From Cenococcum geophilum 1.58 (Eukaryota > Ascomycota > Dothideomycetes > Gloniales > Gloniaceae): a stretch of 64,000 nt of DNA. A model generated the notes under the pieces. It did no database searches, was not told the DNA's origin, and worked only from the letters and a program-made list of their open reading frames with translations. The DNA lies in the NCBI GenBank assembly GCA_001692895.1, contig KV748198.1:373214-437213 (forward strand), in the 5' to 3' direction. This document shows positions 47,879 through 61,800 of this stretch, piece after piece (positions within the stretch are counted from its first letter, which is position 1; each line of letters opens with the position of its first letter). Made by a program: the position numbers and the translations under genes.

Positions 47879-50800
47879 TGTTACGGAGTAAGTATAAGCG
47901 GCGATAATATATAGCAAGGTAACGTGTTTCACCACCGAGCGCATTACACCACCAGGCGCATCACTTCAAGGAACACCAAAATGCCTAAATTTCAATCTTA
48001 AATATCTCAACCACTACTTAATAATATTTTCTAAAAATTTAAATATAAGCTCTCATATACCTATTCTAGTGCTTATTATAATATAAAAGCATATAGTCTA
48101 GTAGTTGTTAAGATATTTCGAAATGTTTCAAAATATCTCTATTTTAAGCCTCTAAACTCTATATTATAGCAACCATTAAGTTATATACTCTAATATTATA
48201 ATATACACTAAAATATATATAAAAAAGCTTATATTTAAATTTTTAGAAAATATTATTAAGTAGTGGTTAAGATATTTAAGATTAAAATTTAGGCATTTTG
48301 GTGTTCTTTGAAGTGATGCGCTCGGTGGTGTGATGCGCTCGGTGGTGGAACACGTTAGATATTATTAAGCTATATATATAAACTATATAAGGAGGTTAAG
48401 ACGTTGCGTAAGGAGAGAAGGTAGGAAAATAGGGAGAAAGGGTATATATTATGGACTTAGTTGCTTAGTTAATACGTGCACGGAGTAGAATAGGGTTTAG
48501 GTAGTAGTCTTAGCAGAACTTAGCAGGATTTAGTAGAACTTAATAGAACTTAGTAAAATATAGTAGAATATAGTAGGTTGCCGTTAGATTACCGCAGATT
48601 GCTATTAGATTGCCGTTTTGTAGTTAGTCTCTAGTTACTAAGTTAGTGGAAATAGGTAGATATGTATAAGGTATTACGAGGGTGTCCTATAATAGTACCC
48701 CCCCCTTTAAACTTAAGCTTCTGCGAGATAGGGCTATAGTAGTTCTAGGTAGAGTTTGTAAAAGTCTTCTGCGGCTTATATAAGTCCTATAAAGTTAACG
48801 GGTTCCTATAAGGGCTTAATAAAGCTTCTCCATTTTATAAGACATATATATTGGCGTTTCTGTTTATTATACTTAATATTATTAATTCTTTTAATAAAGT
48901 ACTCGTTCTTACTATCTACTTTTACTTTAACTAGTAGAGGATAGTCTTATATTTGTTTAGGTAGGGCGTCTAATATAGGAGTAGTAGGGTAAAGGACTAA
49001 CATATAGAATATAGAGTAGATTTTAATTGTATTAGGGAGCTTTAGATAATAGGCGTAGGAGAAGACAACCTTCTTAACCTTATAAGGGCCAGCGTTTTTT
49101 AATTAAGCTTCTTAGCAAGTTGTTTTATATTTAGGTTTCTTATATCTAGCTAAATAAAGTTACTAATTTAGTAGATTAGTGCTATGGTTTATTTCTTATT
49201 TACTACGGCTTTATAAACAGATTAAGCCCATATTATTTCATTAGTAAGAAACTATTATAGTCCCTCTATCTTCTCTATGAATTTATTTACCTCTGTAACT
49301 TATAAGGCGTAATAGGTAGGGTAAGGAACATTACTAAAGGGTTTAAAACCTATTTATAGATGCTAGCCGTAGTTAGCTAGAAATAAGGAGACTGTTATAG
49401 TTTCTAAAACGGAATTATTTATAGTAAACTTAGTAAATATAAGCCAGCTAATCTAGTTATCTTATAAGTACGACGTATATATCCAAATATACTGTTTTAT
49501 TATAGTATTTATATATTTTATTTAACCATTCGTTTCTGGGTAGTATATTATAAATAATAGTACTTTAATACGGAGTTAGGTAGTTAGTTCATTTAAAATA
49601 TAGAGATAAACTGGCTGCCTTTACTAGAGATAATTGTTTTAGGGAGTCTATAAAGTTTTTATACGTAATTTAGGAATAGTTGGGCGATAGTAGGTATTAA
49701 TATATTAGAGCAGGCGATTAAGTGTCTTATTTTAGATAGTTGGTCTATAACTACTATAATATTTATACAGCCTTTACTTATGGGGAGATTAATAATAAAG
49801 TCGATTAAGATATCCTTCTATCTTTAGTCTAGAACAGGTAGTGGCTTTAAAAGGCCGTTATACGTCTTATGTAAAGCTTTAGCTTATCGGCAGATATAGT
49901 AGCTAGAGATGTACCTTCGTATTATATTATATATATTTAGCTAGTAGTACTTTCGTTAGAGTAGCTTTAGGGTTTTTCCTTAGCCTAGGTGGCCGGCTAC
50001 TAGTAGGTCGTGTATATATTTAAGGAGCTTAAGCTTAAGTTTATTATAATTAGGGATAACTAGACAGTTTTAGTAATATAAGTAGTTTCTATAAGCTTTA
50101 TATTTACTTAGAGAGATCTTCTTAAAGCATCTAACTCTATTATAGATTAGCTTAAGCGTCTCTTAGATAAACTTGTTATTTAGGTATTTATTAATTAGAA
50201 TCTATTTAATTAATTAATTAGGTATTTTAAGGATGTGTGCTATAAGATCCTTAGTAGAAGGATTAAACAGTTTAGAATAGAGTAGGGTTTAGTTTTAGTA
50301 AGAGCGCGCTTCTTTTAGTATTAGCACGTCTTATAAATATTAGGTTAGAGTATTAGGCTTTTAACCTTAAATGCCTAGGCGGTATATAATTAAGAATCGG
50401 AAACAGGATAGATATTCTAACTAGCGGGCCTAACGATAGCTTAGCTGTTTTATAGTTGTAAAGTATTATAGATTTTTATAGTCGCTAAGGACCTTAATTG
50501 GAAATCCGGCGCCTTTTAATTTGGGTTACTATTGTTTAAAACATCTAATAATAGCTAGTAACTCCTTATTATAGATTTTATAGTTATATTTAGCTAGGCT
50601 TAGTTATTTTAAGTAGTATGCTATAGGGTGTAATACTCTATTTTTGTTATATTAAGATAGAATACCTCTAGTAATATAGTTAGATAAGTTAGCTTTTATA
50701 ACATTTATTTAGTTTAGGTTAAAGTATTAGAGTATAGGCGTAGTAGTAAATATAACCTTTAAATAAGTAAAGGCCTTCTTATATTCCTTATTAAAGATAA

Positions 50801-53800
50801 AGGCTTTATTTTTTTAGGTTAGAGCTATAAGGGGTAAAACTAAGGTAGAGAAGTTATTAATAAACCGTTAGTAGAAATTAGCAAATTCTATAAAAGCTTT
50901 TATATTCTTAACGTTCTTAGGTTCTTACTAGTTTATAATTACTTTAACTTTATTTAGGTCTATTTATATACTATTTATAAAAATAAGAAGCCTAGGTATA
51001 GAACTTCTATTTTATAGAATTTATATTTATCTATATCTAATTATAAACTAGCTCCTTATAGGGCTTATAAAATAAAATAAATATATTTCCGGTATTTAGT
51101 TAGGTTATTACTATATATTAAAATATTGTTAATATAAGTAGTATAAAAGATATCTAGGTAAGAACATAGGGTATTATTTACGTAATATTAAAACAAGCTT
51201 AGAGCGTTTATAAGGCCGAAGGGTATTACTAAGTACTTAAATAATCTATATTGGGTACGAATTGCAGTAAGCTATTTATCTCCTTTTGTAATGCGGAGGC
51301 GGTTAAATATAGAGATAATATTAAGCTTTATGTAAAAGTGAGCCTTACTTAGTTAGTTTAGGGTCTCTTATATTAGTGGGATTGGATATTAGTTCTTAAT
51401 AGTAACGGCGTTAAAAGCTTAGTAGTCTATATAGAAGTATAGTCCGCTACCTAGTTTCTTAATAAAGATTACTAGTATAGCTATAGGTAAAGAGCTTACT
51501 CTAATAAATCCTTTATTTAGGTTCTTATTTAGGTACTTCTATAGTACTTAAAGTTTATTTTAGGATATCCTATATAGGGGTCTAAATCTAGGCTACTTTC
51601 CTTCTTTAAGTATAATCTTATAATTATACGGTTAGTATTCTAGTAGCTTATTAGCTTCCTTTTATAAGAATGCCTTTAGGCGGTTATAGTACTCTACTAA
51701 TACTTTTATAGCAGTTAGTATACTTCTTTAGTGCTAAGGCCTTTTTAATATTAGCTATAGTAACAGCGAAGATTATATATTTAGGTTTCTTAGTAAGTTA
51801 TACTAACGGAGTAACTCTAATTATACGAATATTTAGAGTGCTAAGCTTGCTTAAATTGTCTATAGTTTCTTATTTAGGTTTAGGTTTAGTATTAAGTACG
51901 GAGTTAGTGTTAAATTTAAGTTTAGGTTCTTTAAGTATTCTTTTTATCGTAGGATACTAGTTCTTTTAGTAGTTTTATATACTAAGCTTAAGTTTCTACT
52001 TAGTTTAGGGCGGTGTAGTGCTTAGTAATAACTTATAGAATTTAGTAGAATTTATAGATCTTTAGTAGATGTTAGTAGAATTCTCGTATTAGTAAAATTT
52101 AGTAAAATTCCTATACTAGTGGAATCTGGTGGATTCCTTAGGCGTAAAGTAGATATTAGTAGAAATCTTAGGCTAGTAGATCTTAGTGGATTTCCTAGAT
52201 TTTAGTTTGCGGTTAGAGTAGTATATTATAAAGTATTTTTATTTATAACGCGGGGTAGTAAATAGAAGCTAAAGGTTATTTTAATTAATAGTTATCTTAT
52301 ATAGCTTTATCTACGGTTATTTAAGAATTACTAAGCAATATAGGGTAGTAATAAAATTTTTAATTAGTTCTTTATAGTTTAGGTATACTATATAGGTAAT
52401 TTAGCCTAAGACCATGCGTTTACTATTAAATCTAAATACATTAATATGCTGGTTAAGGGGGGTTAGGGTAAAACTATTATCTTATATAAAGATCTTGTTA
52501 ATAAATCCTATACTACTAGCTCCTGTATTAATTAGGACTTAAGTATTAGCCTATTAATTATTTTACTAAAAACAATAGTTAACGGTTATGCTTTAATCCT
52601 AAGAGTTGGAGTTTATAATATCTAAAGTATTTAACGAGATCTTAAGGCAGAGCCGTCCTAAAGAGCGACTTAACTTTAAAATATACCTTTTAGTAGCGAG
52701 CGGGAAGGGGTTCCTATAGAACGTTAGTTATAGCTTTACCTTTATAAGTAGTATTTACTAAACATAGGGCTAGAACTGGGTAAATATTAGGGGCGGTAAC
52801 TAGAAGATTAATGCGGTAAATAGTTGCTAGTATTAGCCGTTTATAAATTGTGTCTAGGTATAAGGACGAAGTAGTAGTTAGAGAAGTAGGAGTTACTTCT
52901 ATATTTAAAGCAGAGGCCTAGCTTAATACGTTATTCTTATTTAAAGGACCCTAGTAAGGCGTATCCTAGGGTCCTAGTATTAATATCTATAACGTTAGGG
53001 TGCTTAAACTAAGATAACTTAGTAGATATTTATGGGGCTATTATATTATATTAAGGAGCATATTTTGGTGTTAGGCGTAGTATATTATTATACCGTTTAT
53101 TAATAATATTTATATAGGCATTAAGGGCTCCCAGTAGGTTTACGCCTATTAAAAATGTTTTTAGTTTAGGGCTTAAGAATTTAATAAGGCTATTAACTAG
53201 TATAGAGTCGTTCTAGCTAGTTTCCTTTACATAATAGTTAAATTTGGAGAAGTATACTAGGAAACTTTTTATTCCTTAAGCTATATAGTTTATTTTACTT
53301 TAAGTAGTAGCTTAGTGGTTTAGGTTACTATATATAGCTTTAAGAAGTATAACTAGGCTTTATACTAAGTTTGGCTAAAAAGGGTTAATAAGGTTAGCTA
53401 TCTTTCCTCTTAGTTAACTTAAGGCGTAATAGAGTTAGTTAGCTTTAGTTAGGTAGCGGTTAGCGTTACTAATTAGCTTATTTTTAAGCTAGCTTAGAAA
53501 TAATTAGAGTTTTTATTATTTATTAGTAAATACTAAGGGATCTAGTAATTATTTGGATTATTACGGTATAGTAGTTAGCTTAGGGTAAGAGACTACTATA
53601 GATTCAGGGCTTACGTTCCACGTATTTATCTTTAAGGATCGCGTTTAGTCTTAAGGTCCTAGTGTAGACATCTTAGGGGTATAGATTTCTTCTTAGAGGT
53701 TTTTAATTAATTACTAGTATTATACTTTTTATTTAGCTTAGTTTTATATACGGGCGTTTATAAAAGACTTTTATATCCCTATAAATTGTTCTTAGAGTGT

Positions 53801-54262
53801 AGATATAATACTAGCGGCCATTATAGGAGTTTTGGGTTTATTTTGCATATTAATAGTAGTATAAGTAGTTAACGCAATATAGTGTTACGGAGTAAGTATA
53901 AGCGGCGATAATATATAGTAAGGTAAATATTATTAAGCTATATATATAAACTGTATAAGGAGGTTAAGACGTTATATAAAGAGAGAAGGTAGAAAAATGA
54001 GAAGAAAGGGTATATATTGTGGACTTAGTTACTTAGTTAATACGTATATAAAGTAAAATAGAATTTAGGTAGTAGTCCTAGCAGAACTTAGCAGGATTTA
54101 GTAAAACTTAATGGAACTTAGTAGAATATAGCAAAATGCGGTAGGTTGCCGTTAGATTGCTATAGATTGCTATTAAATTACTATCTTATGGTCGGTCTCT
54201 AGTTAATAAGTTAGTAGAAATAGGTAGACGTTTATAAGGTATTATAGGGGTGTCCTATAACA
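47879..54262 (-). mobile_element. Ty3/gypsy element B (6,384 bp), 380-bp LTRs
   Basis: LTRs are 47879-48694 (380 bp plus a 434-bp MITE and its TA copy) and 53883-54262. Both start TGTTACGGAGTAAG, and ACTAG is duplicated on both sides. A pyrimidine run (TACCCCCCCCTTT) inside the left LTR shows minus orientation. Minus-strand traces include gag near 52,700-53,700, reverse transcriptase with a YxxNILIYS-type site near 51,130-51,170, integrase near 49,300-50,200 and a probable chromodomain near 48,750. Full length, broken by many RIP-type changes. Confidence 0.88.
47922..48355. mobile_element. Long-TIR mariner-type MITE (434 bp) inside an LTR
   Basis: Inverted arms of about 130 bp start ACGTGTTTCACCACCGAGCG on the left and match the right arm with few changes. 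TA flanks both sides (47920-47921, 48356-48357), and the uninterrupted LTR copy at 53883 confirms the empty site. Each arm carries the motif CACCACCGAGCGCAT twice in tandem. No coding capacity. It inserted after element B. Confidence 0.92.
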
Positions 54263-55891
54263 ACTAGCTACTTATACTTAGTTACTCTATTTTAAAAAGG
54301 ATTATAAAAAGGTCCACTTAAAAGAGTAGAAACTTACTAAGTAAGGTCTTTATAAACTAGAGTAGAAGAAGGCTAAAAAGGGTTCTAGTCTAGTCGAGAG
54401 GGAAATAACTCTAAATACCTTAGCAGTTAATCTTCTTAGATTCCCCTTAGGTAGCTTATTCTTTAGCAATCTTTTTTTTATTAATACTCCCCAATCTAAT
54501 TTCTTTTAATGCTCCATTACCTTTCTTATAGCGGTTTTAGATTTTATAGTAGCTCTAGGTAGTTTTATTATAGCCTATTTACCTTACTTTATACTTTATT
54601 TCGTTATTTATATCCTTATAACTAATAATCTTTTAAATTTCCTATTTAGCTTTTGCCTATCCTCTATATATATCTGCTTTATAAACTAGTAGCTTAATAT
54701 TCTTATATACTAGCTCTAGGATTGTAATATACTATATAGGGTAGATCTTTATTTTCTTTAATAAGTCTAACTTATACGTAACTTCTAAAATCTTAGTTAT
54801 AATCTTAAATAGTCCTAGTCTAACGTAGTCCAATTTCTTACTTAGTTGTTAACTCTTAAAATTTTTATGTAATAGCTATACTTTATTCCCCTCTTTAAGA
54901 TCCAGTCCCTTAAATCTCTTAGCGTTTTAGTACCTTTTATTCTTTTTATATTAGGTTTACTATATTATAGAGGTCTATATAAAGATTTATTGGTGTCTCT
55001 ATCCTTTACTTAGCTATATTACTTATCTTTTTCTCTTACTATATCGATAAGGATGTCTTCGGCTTATATCTATAATTCGCCTTAAATAGTAATATGCTCA
55101 TTTCTTCCTATATTGTTATATTATATATAAACTATATAATTAGTAGTAGCAATACCTAATTATTCTGTGCGTAATTAATATAATATTTTAAATACTGTTC
55201 TAGTATCTAATTTAGTTTCTCTATTTAACTGTCTATCTATAGATAATATACTATTAATATTACTACGTAAACCCTTTATTCCGCTAAGAATGCTTCCTAA
55301 AATACTACTATAAATCTTAGATCCCAATATAATAAAATCTTTATTAGTGCCCCATATCTTATAAACACTTCTTTAATATAGATTTTAGCAGTATCTTCTG
55401 CTAAGATTTCTCCTATATATGTTACAAAGTAGCCCTATATAGTTAGCTTACTTACTATTTCTAGGATTATATTATAATCCTATCCGTTAATAATGTCCTT
55501 TAACTTTAGTAACTTTATAATAAAGTCTTACAGTACTATTTCCTATAGACGTTTTAGTACTTTAATAGGTTATAGCCCCCTATAAAGCTTATACCTTATT
55601 AGTTTATTCCTTTAATAATCTAAATGTTATTTTATAACTTAACTTGCTAAGCCCTAGATTCCTTAAATAATATACTCCTCTTAAAGCCTTAATACTCAGC
55701 CTATAGCTTTATTATATTCTTATATTATTCCTTTATAAAATTCCTCAACAAATTCTTTTATAATACTCCTTGGTATATACGCTATTTTTTAATTCTTATA
55801 TTACTTTAAATCTAAATCCTTATTCTATACTTCTTAGATTTTTTAAAACTATATACTCTCTAGTACTTTATAGGTCTATTCCTTATAAATT

Positions 55892-58800
55892 TATAACGGA
55901 ACCTTATAGTAGGTACTACAATAGGCTCGTTATTAGGCTAGGTGTGTAGGTAATGCAAATTAAAGTTAACAACGTAATAACAACTAGTAGAGTGGTTGCC
56001 TAACAGATTAACTCTAATTATATTCTAAGAATTACTATAAGGAAGGAACTATCTAGGTAGGGACTAAGGGTCCTTAAATACATAACCGTACTCCTATAAA
56101 ATCCTTCTTATACGTAATATACGTGTACTCTATCTACTTTATTACGGATTATATAGATTATATAGATTATATAGATTACGTTACATGCCCTTAGTTACTA
56201 TTCCTCGTTATATAGTTCTATTAGCTCTATCCTAAACTATACCTAAATTAACTAACTAGCTTTTTTTAACTCTTCCCTAAATAGTTATAATATCGTACTT
56301 AAAGTGTCCGTAATACCATCTCCCTCCTCTTTATCTTCGTCCTTAAAGATCCTAAATATCTCTAAGTCGTTTACTAGAGGTATAATATCCGTCTAATTAA
56401 TTTAGTTAATATTATTGCTTATTATACCTAAAGCAATTTCTTCTTCTTTAACCGTTTGTCGTACTTATACTATCGCTGCAATATTATCTCTTAATGAGAT
56501 CATACTATCTCCGTATTCTCGCTGCTTAAAAAAGGGGTTAGTTTATATTACGTTAGCGAACCTATCTTTATAATAACCGTCCTTTTACTTAAAGTATACT
56601 AAAGTAAATATTTATTTGTCCTATAACGTTCGCTCCGTCTCTAATACTAAATATATATAACCTATTACTTTTAATAGTTATCTAGTTCCCTAATTAATTT
56701 ATCTTAGGGTTTTATATTTAATCTACTATTATATAGCTAGATAATAAACTATCTATTACTCTTGCTAAATTGCGCCATTCCCGGGACGCTAAACGGGAGG
56801 CTACTAATGCTTAGTAATAGGCCCTTAAGTCTTATCTGGCGGCGTCCGCTCGGTTAATCCGTCTTAAAAAGGTGCGTAAGAAGGTTCGTTTTAAGGAGTA
56901 GAAACTTATAGAATAAGGTCTATAGAAACTTGGTAATAAAAAAACGGACTTTCTTCTAACCAAGAAGGAAATAGATCTAAGTAGCTTGGCAACTGCTCCT
57001 CTTAGGTCCCCCTTAGGTGACTTATTTTTTAGCAATTTTTATTTATTAATGCTGCCTAACCTAATCTCTTCTAATACTCCTATACCTTTCCTATAGCGTT
57101 CTTTAAATTTTCTAGTAGCTCTTAGGTAGTCTTAGTATAGCCTATTTACTTAACCTTATACTATATTTCATCGTTAATATCCTTATAGTTAACAATCTTT
57201 AAAACTTGCTATTTATCTTCTTCTTATCCTCTATACGTATCTACTTTGTAAATTAGTGGCTTAATATTTCTATATACTGGCTCTAGTATTATAATATACT
57301 ATATAGGGTAGATTTTTATTTTAGCTGGTAGGTTTAACTTAAATATAACCAGTGAAATCCTTTACTTAATTTTAAAAGGTCCTAGTCTAATGTAGTCTAA
57401 CTTCTTGCTTAGTTGTTAACTCTTAAAATTTTTATATAGTAGCTCTACTTTATCTCCCTCCTTAAGATCTAGTCCCTTAGACCTCTTAGCATTATAGTAC
57501 TTTTTTATTCTTTGCTGTATCGTCTTTATTATTTCTATAAGGTTCTTATAAAGATTTATTAGTGTCTCTATTCTCTACTTAGCTATACTACTTATCTTCT
57601 TTACTTAACGTAGCAATAGTAATATTCTTAGCTTATATCCGTAATTCGCCTTAAATAGTAATACACCCATTCCCCCCTATAGTGTTGTATTATATATAAA
57701 CTATATAATAGGTAATAATAATGCCTAATTGTTCTATATATAATTAATATAGTGTCTTAAATACTACTCTAGTGTTTAATTTAGTCTTTCCGTTTAACCG
57801 TCTGTTTATAAATAATATGCGGTAGAAGTTACTACTTTAACCCCTTGTTCCGCTAAAAATACCTCCTAAAATACTGCTATAAATCTTAGATCCCTATTTA
57901 ATATAATTTTACTTAGTATTCCGTATCTTATAAATACTTCTTTAATATAGATTTTAGCGATATCTTCTACTAATATTTCTTTTGTGCATGCTATAAAGTA
58001 TTCCTACTTTATAAGCTTATCTACTATTACTAAGATTACATTGTGATCTTGTCCGGTAATAGGATCTTTTAACTTTAGTAACTTAATAATAAAGTCCCAC
58101 AATATGATCTCCTATGGTTTTTTAGTATTTTAATAGGTTATAGCCCTCTATACGGCTTATACCTTATTAGTTTATTCCTTTACCAATCTAGATATTCTTT
58201 TATAACTTTTTACGCTAAGCCCTAGATTCCGTTAATAATGTACTTCTTTTAAAGTCTTAATACTAAGCCCGTGGCTCTATTATATCTTTAAGTTATTCCC
58301 TTATAGAAATTTTCTATAAAGTGTTTTGCTATACTTTTTAGGATATACATCGCTTTTTAATGCTTATATATGTCTATCTATAAATCTTCTAGTTATACTT
58401 CTAGAATTCTTTATACCTAAAAGCTTTCTAGTAACTTATAAACTCTATCCTATTTTTCTTAAGTTACTATAATTTTTAGATAATTATACCTAATTAGTCC
58501 GTCTATGTTTTTTTATAGTAAAGCCCCTAATGGCTTCTTATTGTTTTATAGTTTAGCTTTTTAACTTAGAGTATTTACTCGCGTATTGTCTATACCCTTA
58601 GTATACTAAATCTTAAAATAGTACTCTATAAGCATCTCTGCCTATTTAACTTATCTTTAGTTAAGTTCCTTTATTGTTAGGAATCCTATTAGGTTTTTAT
58701 AATCCGTTTTAACTATAAATAGTTTCTTTATACCTTATAAGAATGCTTTCTATTTCTTTAATACTGTAACTATATCTAATAACTTCTTATTATAGATGTT

Positions 58801-61800
58801 ATAGTTTAACTTTAGTAGTGTTATCTTTTAACTGTAATATACCACTAGGTGCCATCTATCTTAGTATTTCTATATAAAGTATACCCCTAGTATATAGTCT
58901 AATGCATTCGTTTTTATAACCGTCTTTAGTCCTAGTTAATAGATCTTAAGAACTGGCTCTTAGGTAAATAACTCTTTAACTTTCTTAAAGAGTTCCTGCT
59001 ATTCCTCTCCCTATACCTATAGTTCTTCTTTCTTCGTTAATCGCGTAAATGGTTTAATATCTTTTAACTATTACGCTATAAACCTTCTATAGTAATTATA
59101 AAACCCTAGGAACGATCTTAGCTACGTAACGTTCTTTAGTTCTTACTAATTTATTATAGCCTTAATCTTTTTTAGATCTATACTAAGTTGGCCTAGTTTA
59201 ATAATAAATCTAACGAAATTAGTCTTCCTAGTAAAGAACTTATATTTCTTAATTGCTACTAGCATCTATTCTTTCTATAGTTTCTTTAAAACCCATTTAA
59301 CATATTCCCCAGATTCTTCCTTAGTTATTAAGTAGATAATAATATTGTTAAGGTATACCATAATAAATTCATCTAAGTGTTTTCCTAATATATTGTTAAT
59401 ACGTTTTTAAAACGTTACTAATATATTTATAAGCCCGAATTGTATAACTAATAGTTTGTATAGTCCTTCCTTTGACCTAAAGGCTGCCTTTTATTTATTG
59501 CCTTCCTTAATTCTGATTTAATGGTATGCCTATCTTAGATCTATCTTTATAAAGATTTATACGTTGCCTATCCTATCTTAAATCTCGCTAATTAAGGGTA
59601 AAGGATACCTATCCTTTTTAGTAATGCTGTTTAACTGTTTATAGTCAATACACAGCCTTAGCTTGCTATTTTTCTTTAGTACAAATAGTACTAGATAACC
59701 CGCTAATAACTATAATAGTCTAATATATCCCTTTTATAAGTTTTTCTAGATAAACTCTTTTAATGCTCTACCTTCCTCTTTAGTAAGCTTGTAAATTAAA
59801 AAGAACTTTAGACTTATTCCTAGTTCTAACTCTATTTTATAGCCCTATATTATATACTCTAACAACTTTTTACTTTTTAGTGACTATAGTTTCTTACTAT
59901 ACTTATGGTATCTTTTTGGTATATAGCTTAACCCTTTTTCTGTTTCTTTATAGGTTGCCCCTACTTAGTACTATACTATCTTGGCCTATTATTATATCTT
60001 ACGCTATTAAGTATCCCTAATATTGACTTAACCTATAATCTAATTAATCTTTAGATTATATTTCTATAACTAAGGCATTCCTAATACTGCCTTATTATTC
60101 CCTAATAGTAATATATTAAAAGACATTTTAATTTATCTCCCTTTAATAGTTAACTAAATAGGTCCTGTTTTAAGATTAATAATCCCTCCTCTATAGGTTA
60201 TCGGATCTCCTAAAATTATTACTAATAGGTAAGGGTGCTCCTTTTTCCTATATGGTAATCCTATTCTTTTAACTGCCGCTAGTAAGATATGGTTCCTTAT
60301 TACTCCACTATCTATTAATACTTTAAACTGCTAATCCTGCTATTTAACTTATAGGTTTAGGTATTGTCCCTAAATTCCTTTAAGGGTCTAAGGCTTTACT
60401 ACTAGTTCCCTCTGGTCCTATAGGCCTCTACTTTTCCTAACTATTGGCTGCTTAATCCTATTTGTACTTAGTCCATTTTTAGCTAATACTTAGTTTGCTT
60501 TTTGTCTTTAATATACTATAAATACGTATTCTCTAGGTATTTCCACTACTATTATCTATTTAGGTATTCTTCTATAAGGAATCTTTTTAGCTAAAGTATT
60601 AAGTCTCCTAACTCCTAAACTTCTACTAGGTGCTAGCTATGTATATACTTAGCATTCCTATATCTTTATTCTTCTGCCATCCAATATATTCTTATAGGGT
60701 ATTTCTAATACTTATCCTTTGGTGCTCTATATATGTTATATATATTATCCACGTATACAATCTATGCTAATATATAATATGCTTAGTGTCTTAGGTTAAC
60801 TCTTAGCTTATTTTCGTCCTTAAGTTTAAACCTTTCTTATATTAATCTAAGTGTTGCGACTTTATTTATAGGTACTAAGATTTACCTTTCACTTCTCTAG
60901 TCCTCTAATCGCTCCTCTAAATCTTTTAATGTTATAATTAAGGCTCCTTTAATATGATTTATAGCCTTTTCCGTAATTAGGTGGTCTTAGATAACTTTTT
61001 TGTCTAACTATATATAGAAATCTTCCCACTTATCGTTATGCCTTTGTCTATACCACTTTTAGTATAGCTGCTAGAGTATATACAGCTTATCCGTAAGGAA
61101 GTATCTTCTTATTACTATATTATAATAGCCTTTAGTATATCGTTCTTCGAACCTAGTTAAAATCCCTAAATCCTCTTCTTATTCTAGTTTAGTAAGCCAC
61201 TTAGCTCTTAGTATGCCTGCTCTAGGCCTATTAGTAATTCTTTATACGGGTGCTCTGTCCCTTATACGTCCTAGTATGCTAGATCTCTTATCTAGTTTTT
61301 GATCTTGCTATAAGGTAATTCTTACTCTAAATTTCTCTATAGTTTCTTTCTTTTCGCGTTTTATAAGTAAATTCTTAAAGTCTTCCTGCTTCTTAATCTT
61401 ATTAATAGTCCTTATTTATATCTTAAAGTTTTGGTTCTATAGGATTCTTAATCCTAAGCTTGCTTCTGTCTTAAGCTTTACTCCTACCTTAGTCTAACTA
61501 GGCTTAGGTATTCTTATCTCGTTTTAAGAGTCTTAAATCTTACTTATCTCGTCTTAAGAGTCTTATGCCTATAGGAAACTCTATCCTAAGCTTATTTGTA
61601 TATCTTTAAACTAAGTTATTACCCTGCTCCATCGGTTTCTATCTATTATAGGTCCTTAGGTATACCTCATCTTATCTTAAGAATCTTAAGCCTTTAGCTT
61701 TTTACCTTTATTAAGTAATAAAGTAGCACTAGCAGTTGTCTGCTTGCTTAGTCTATATAAGATACTCTTCCTTTTATCTTATAAAGTAATAGATGCTATA

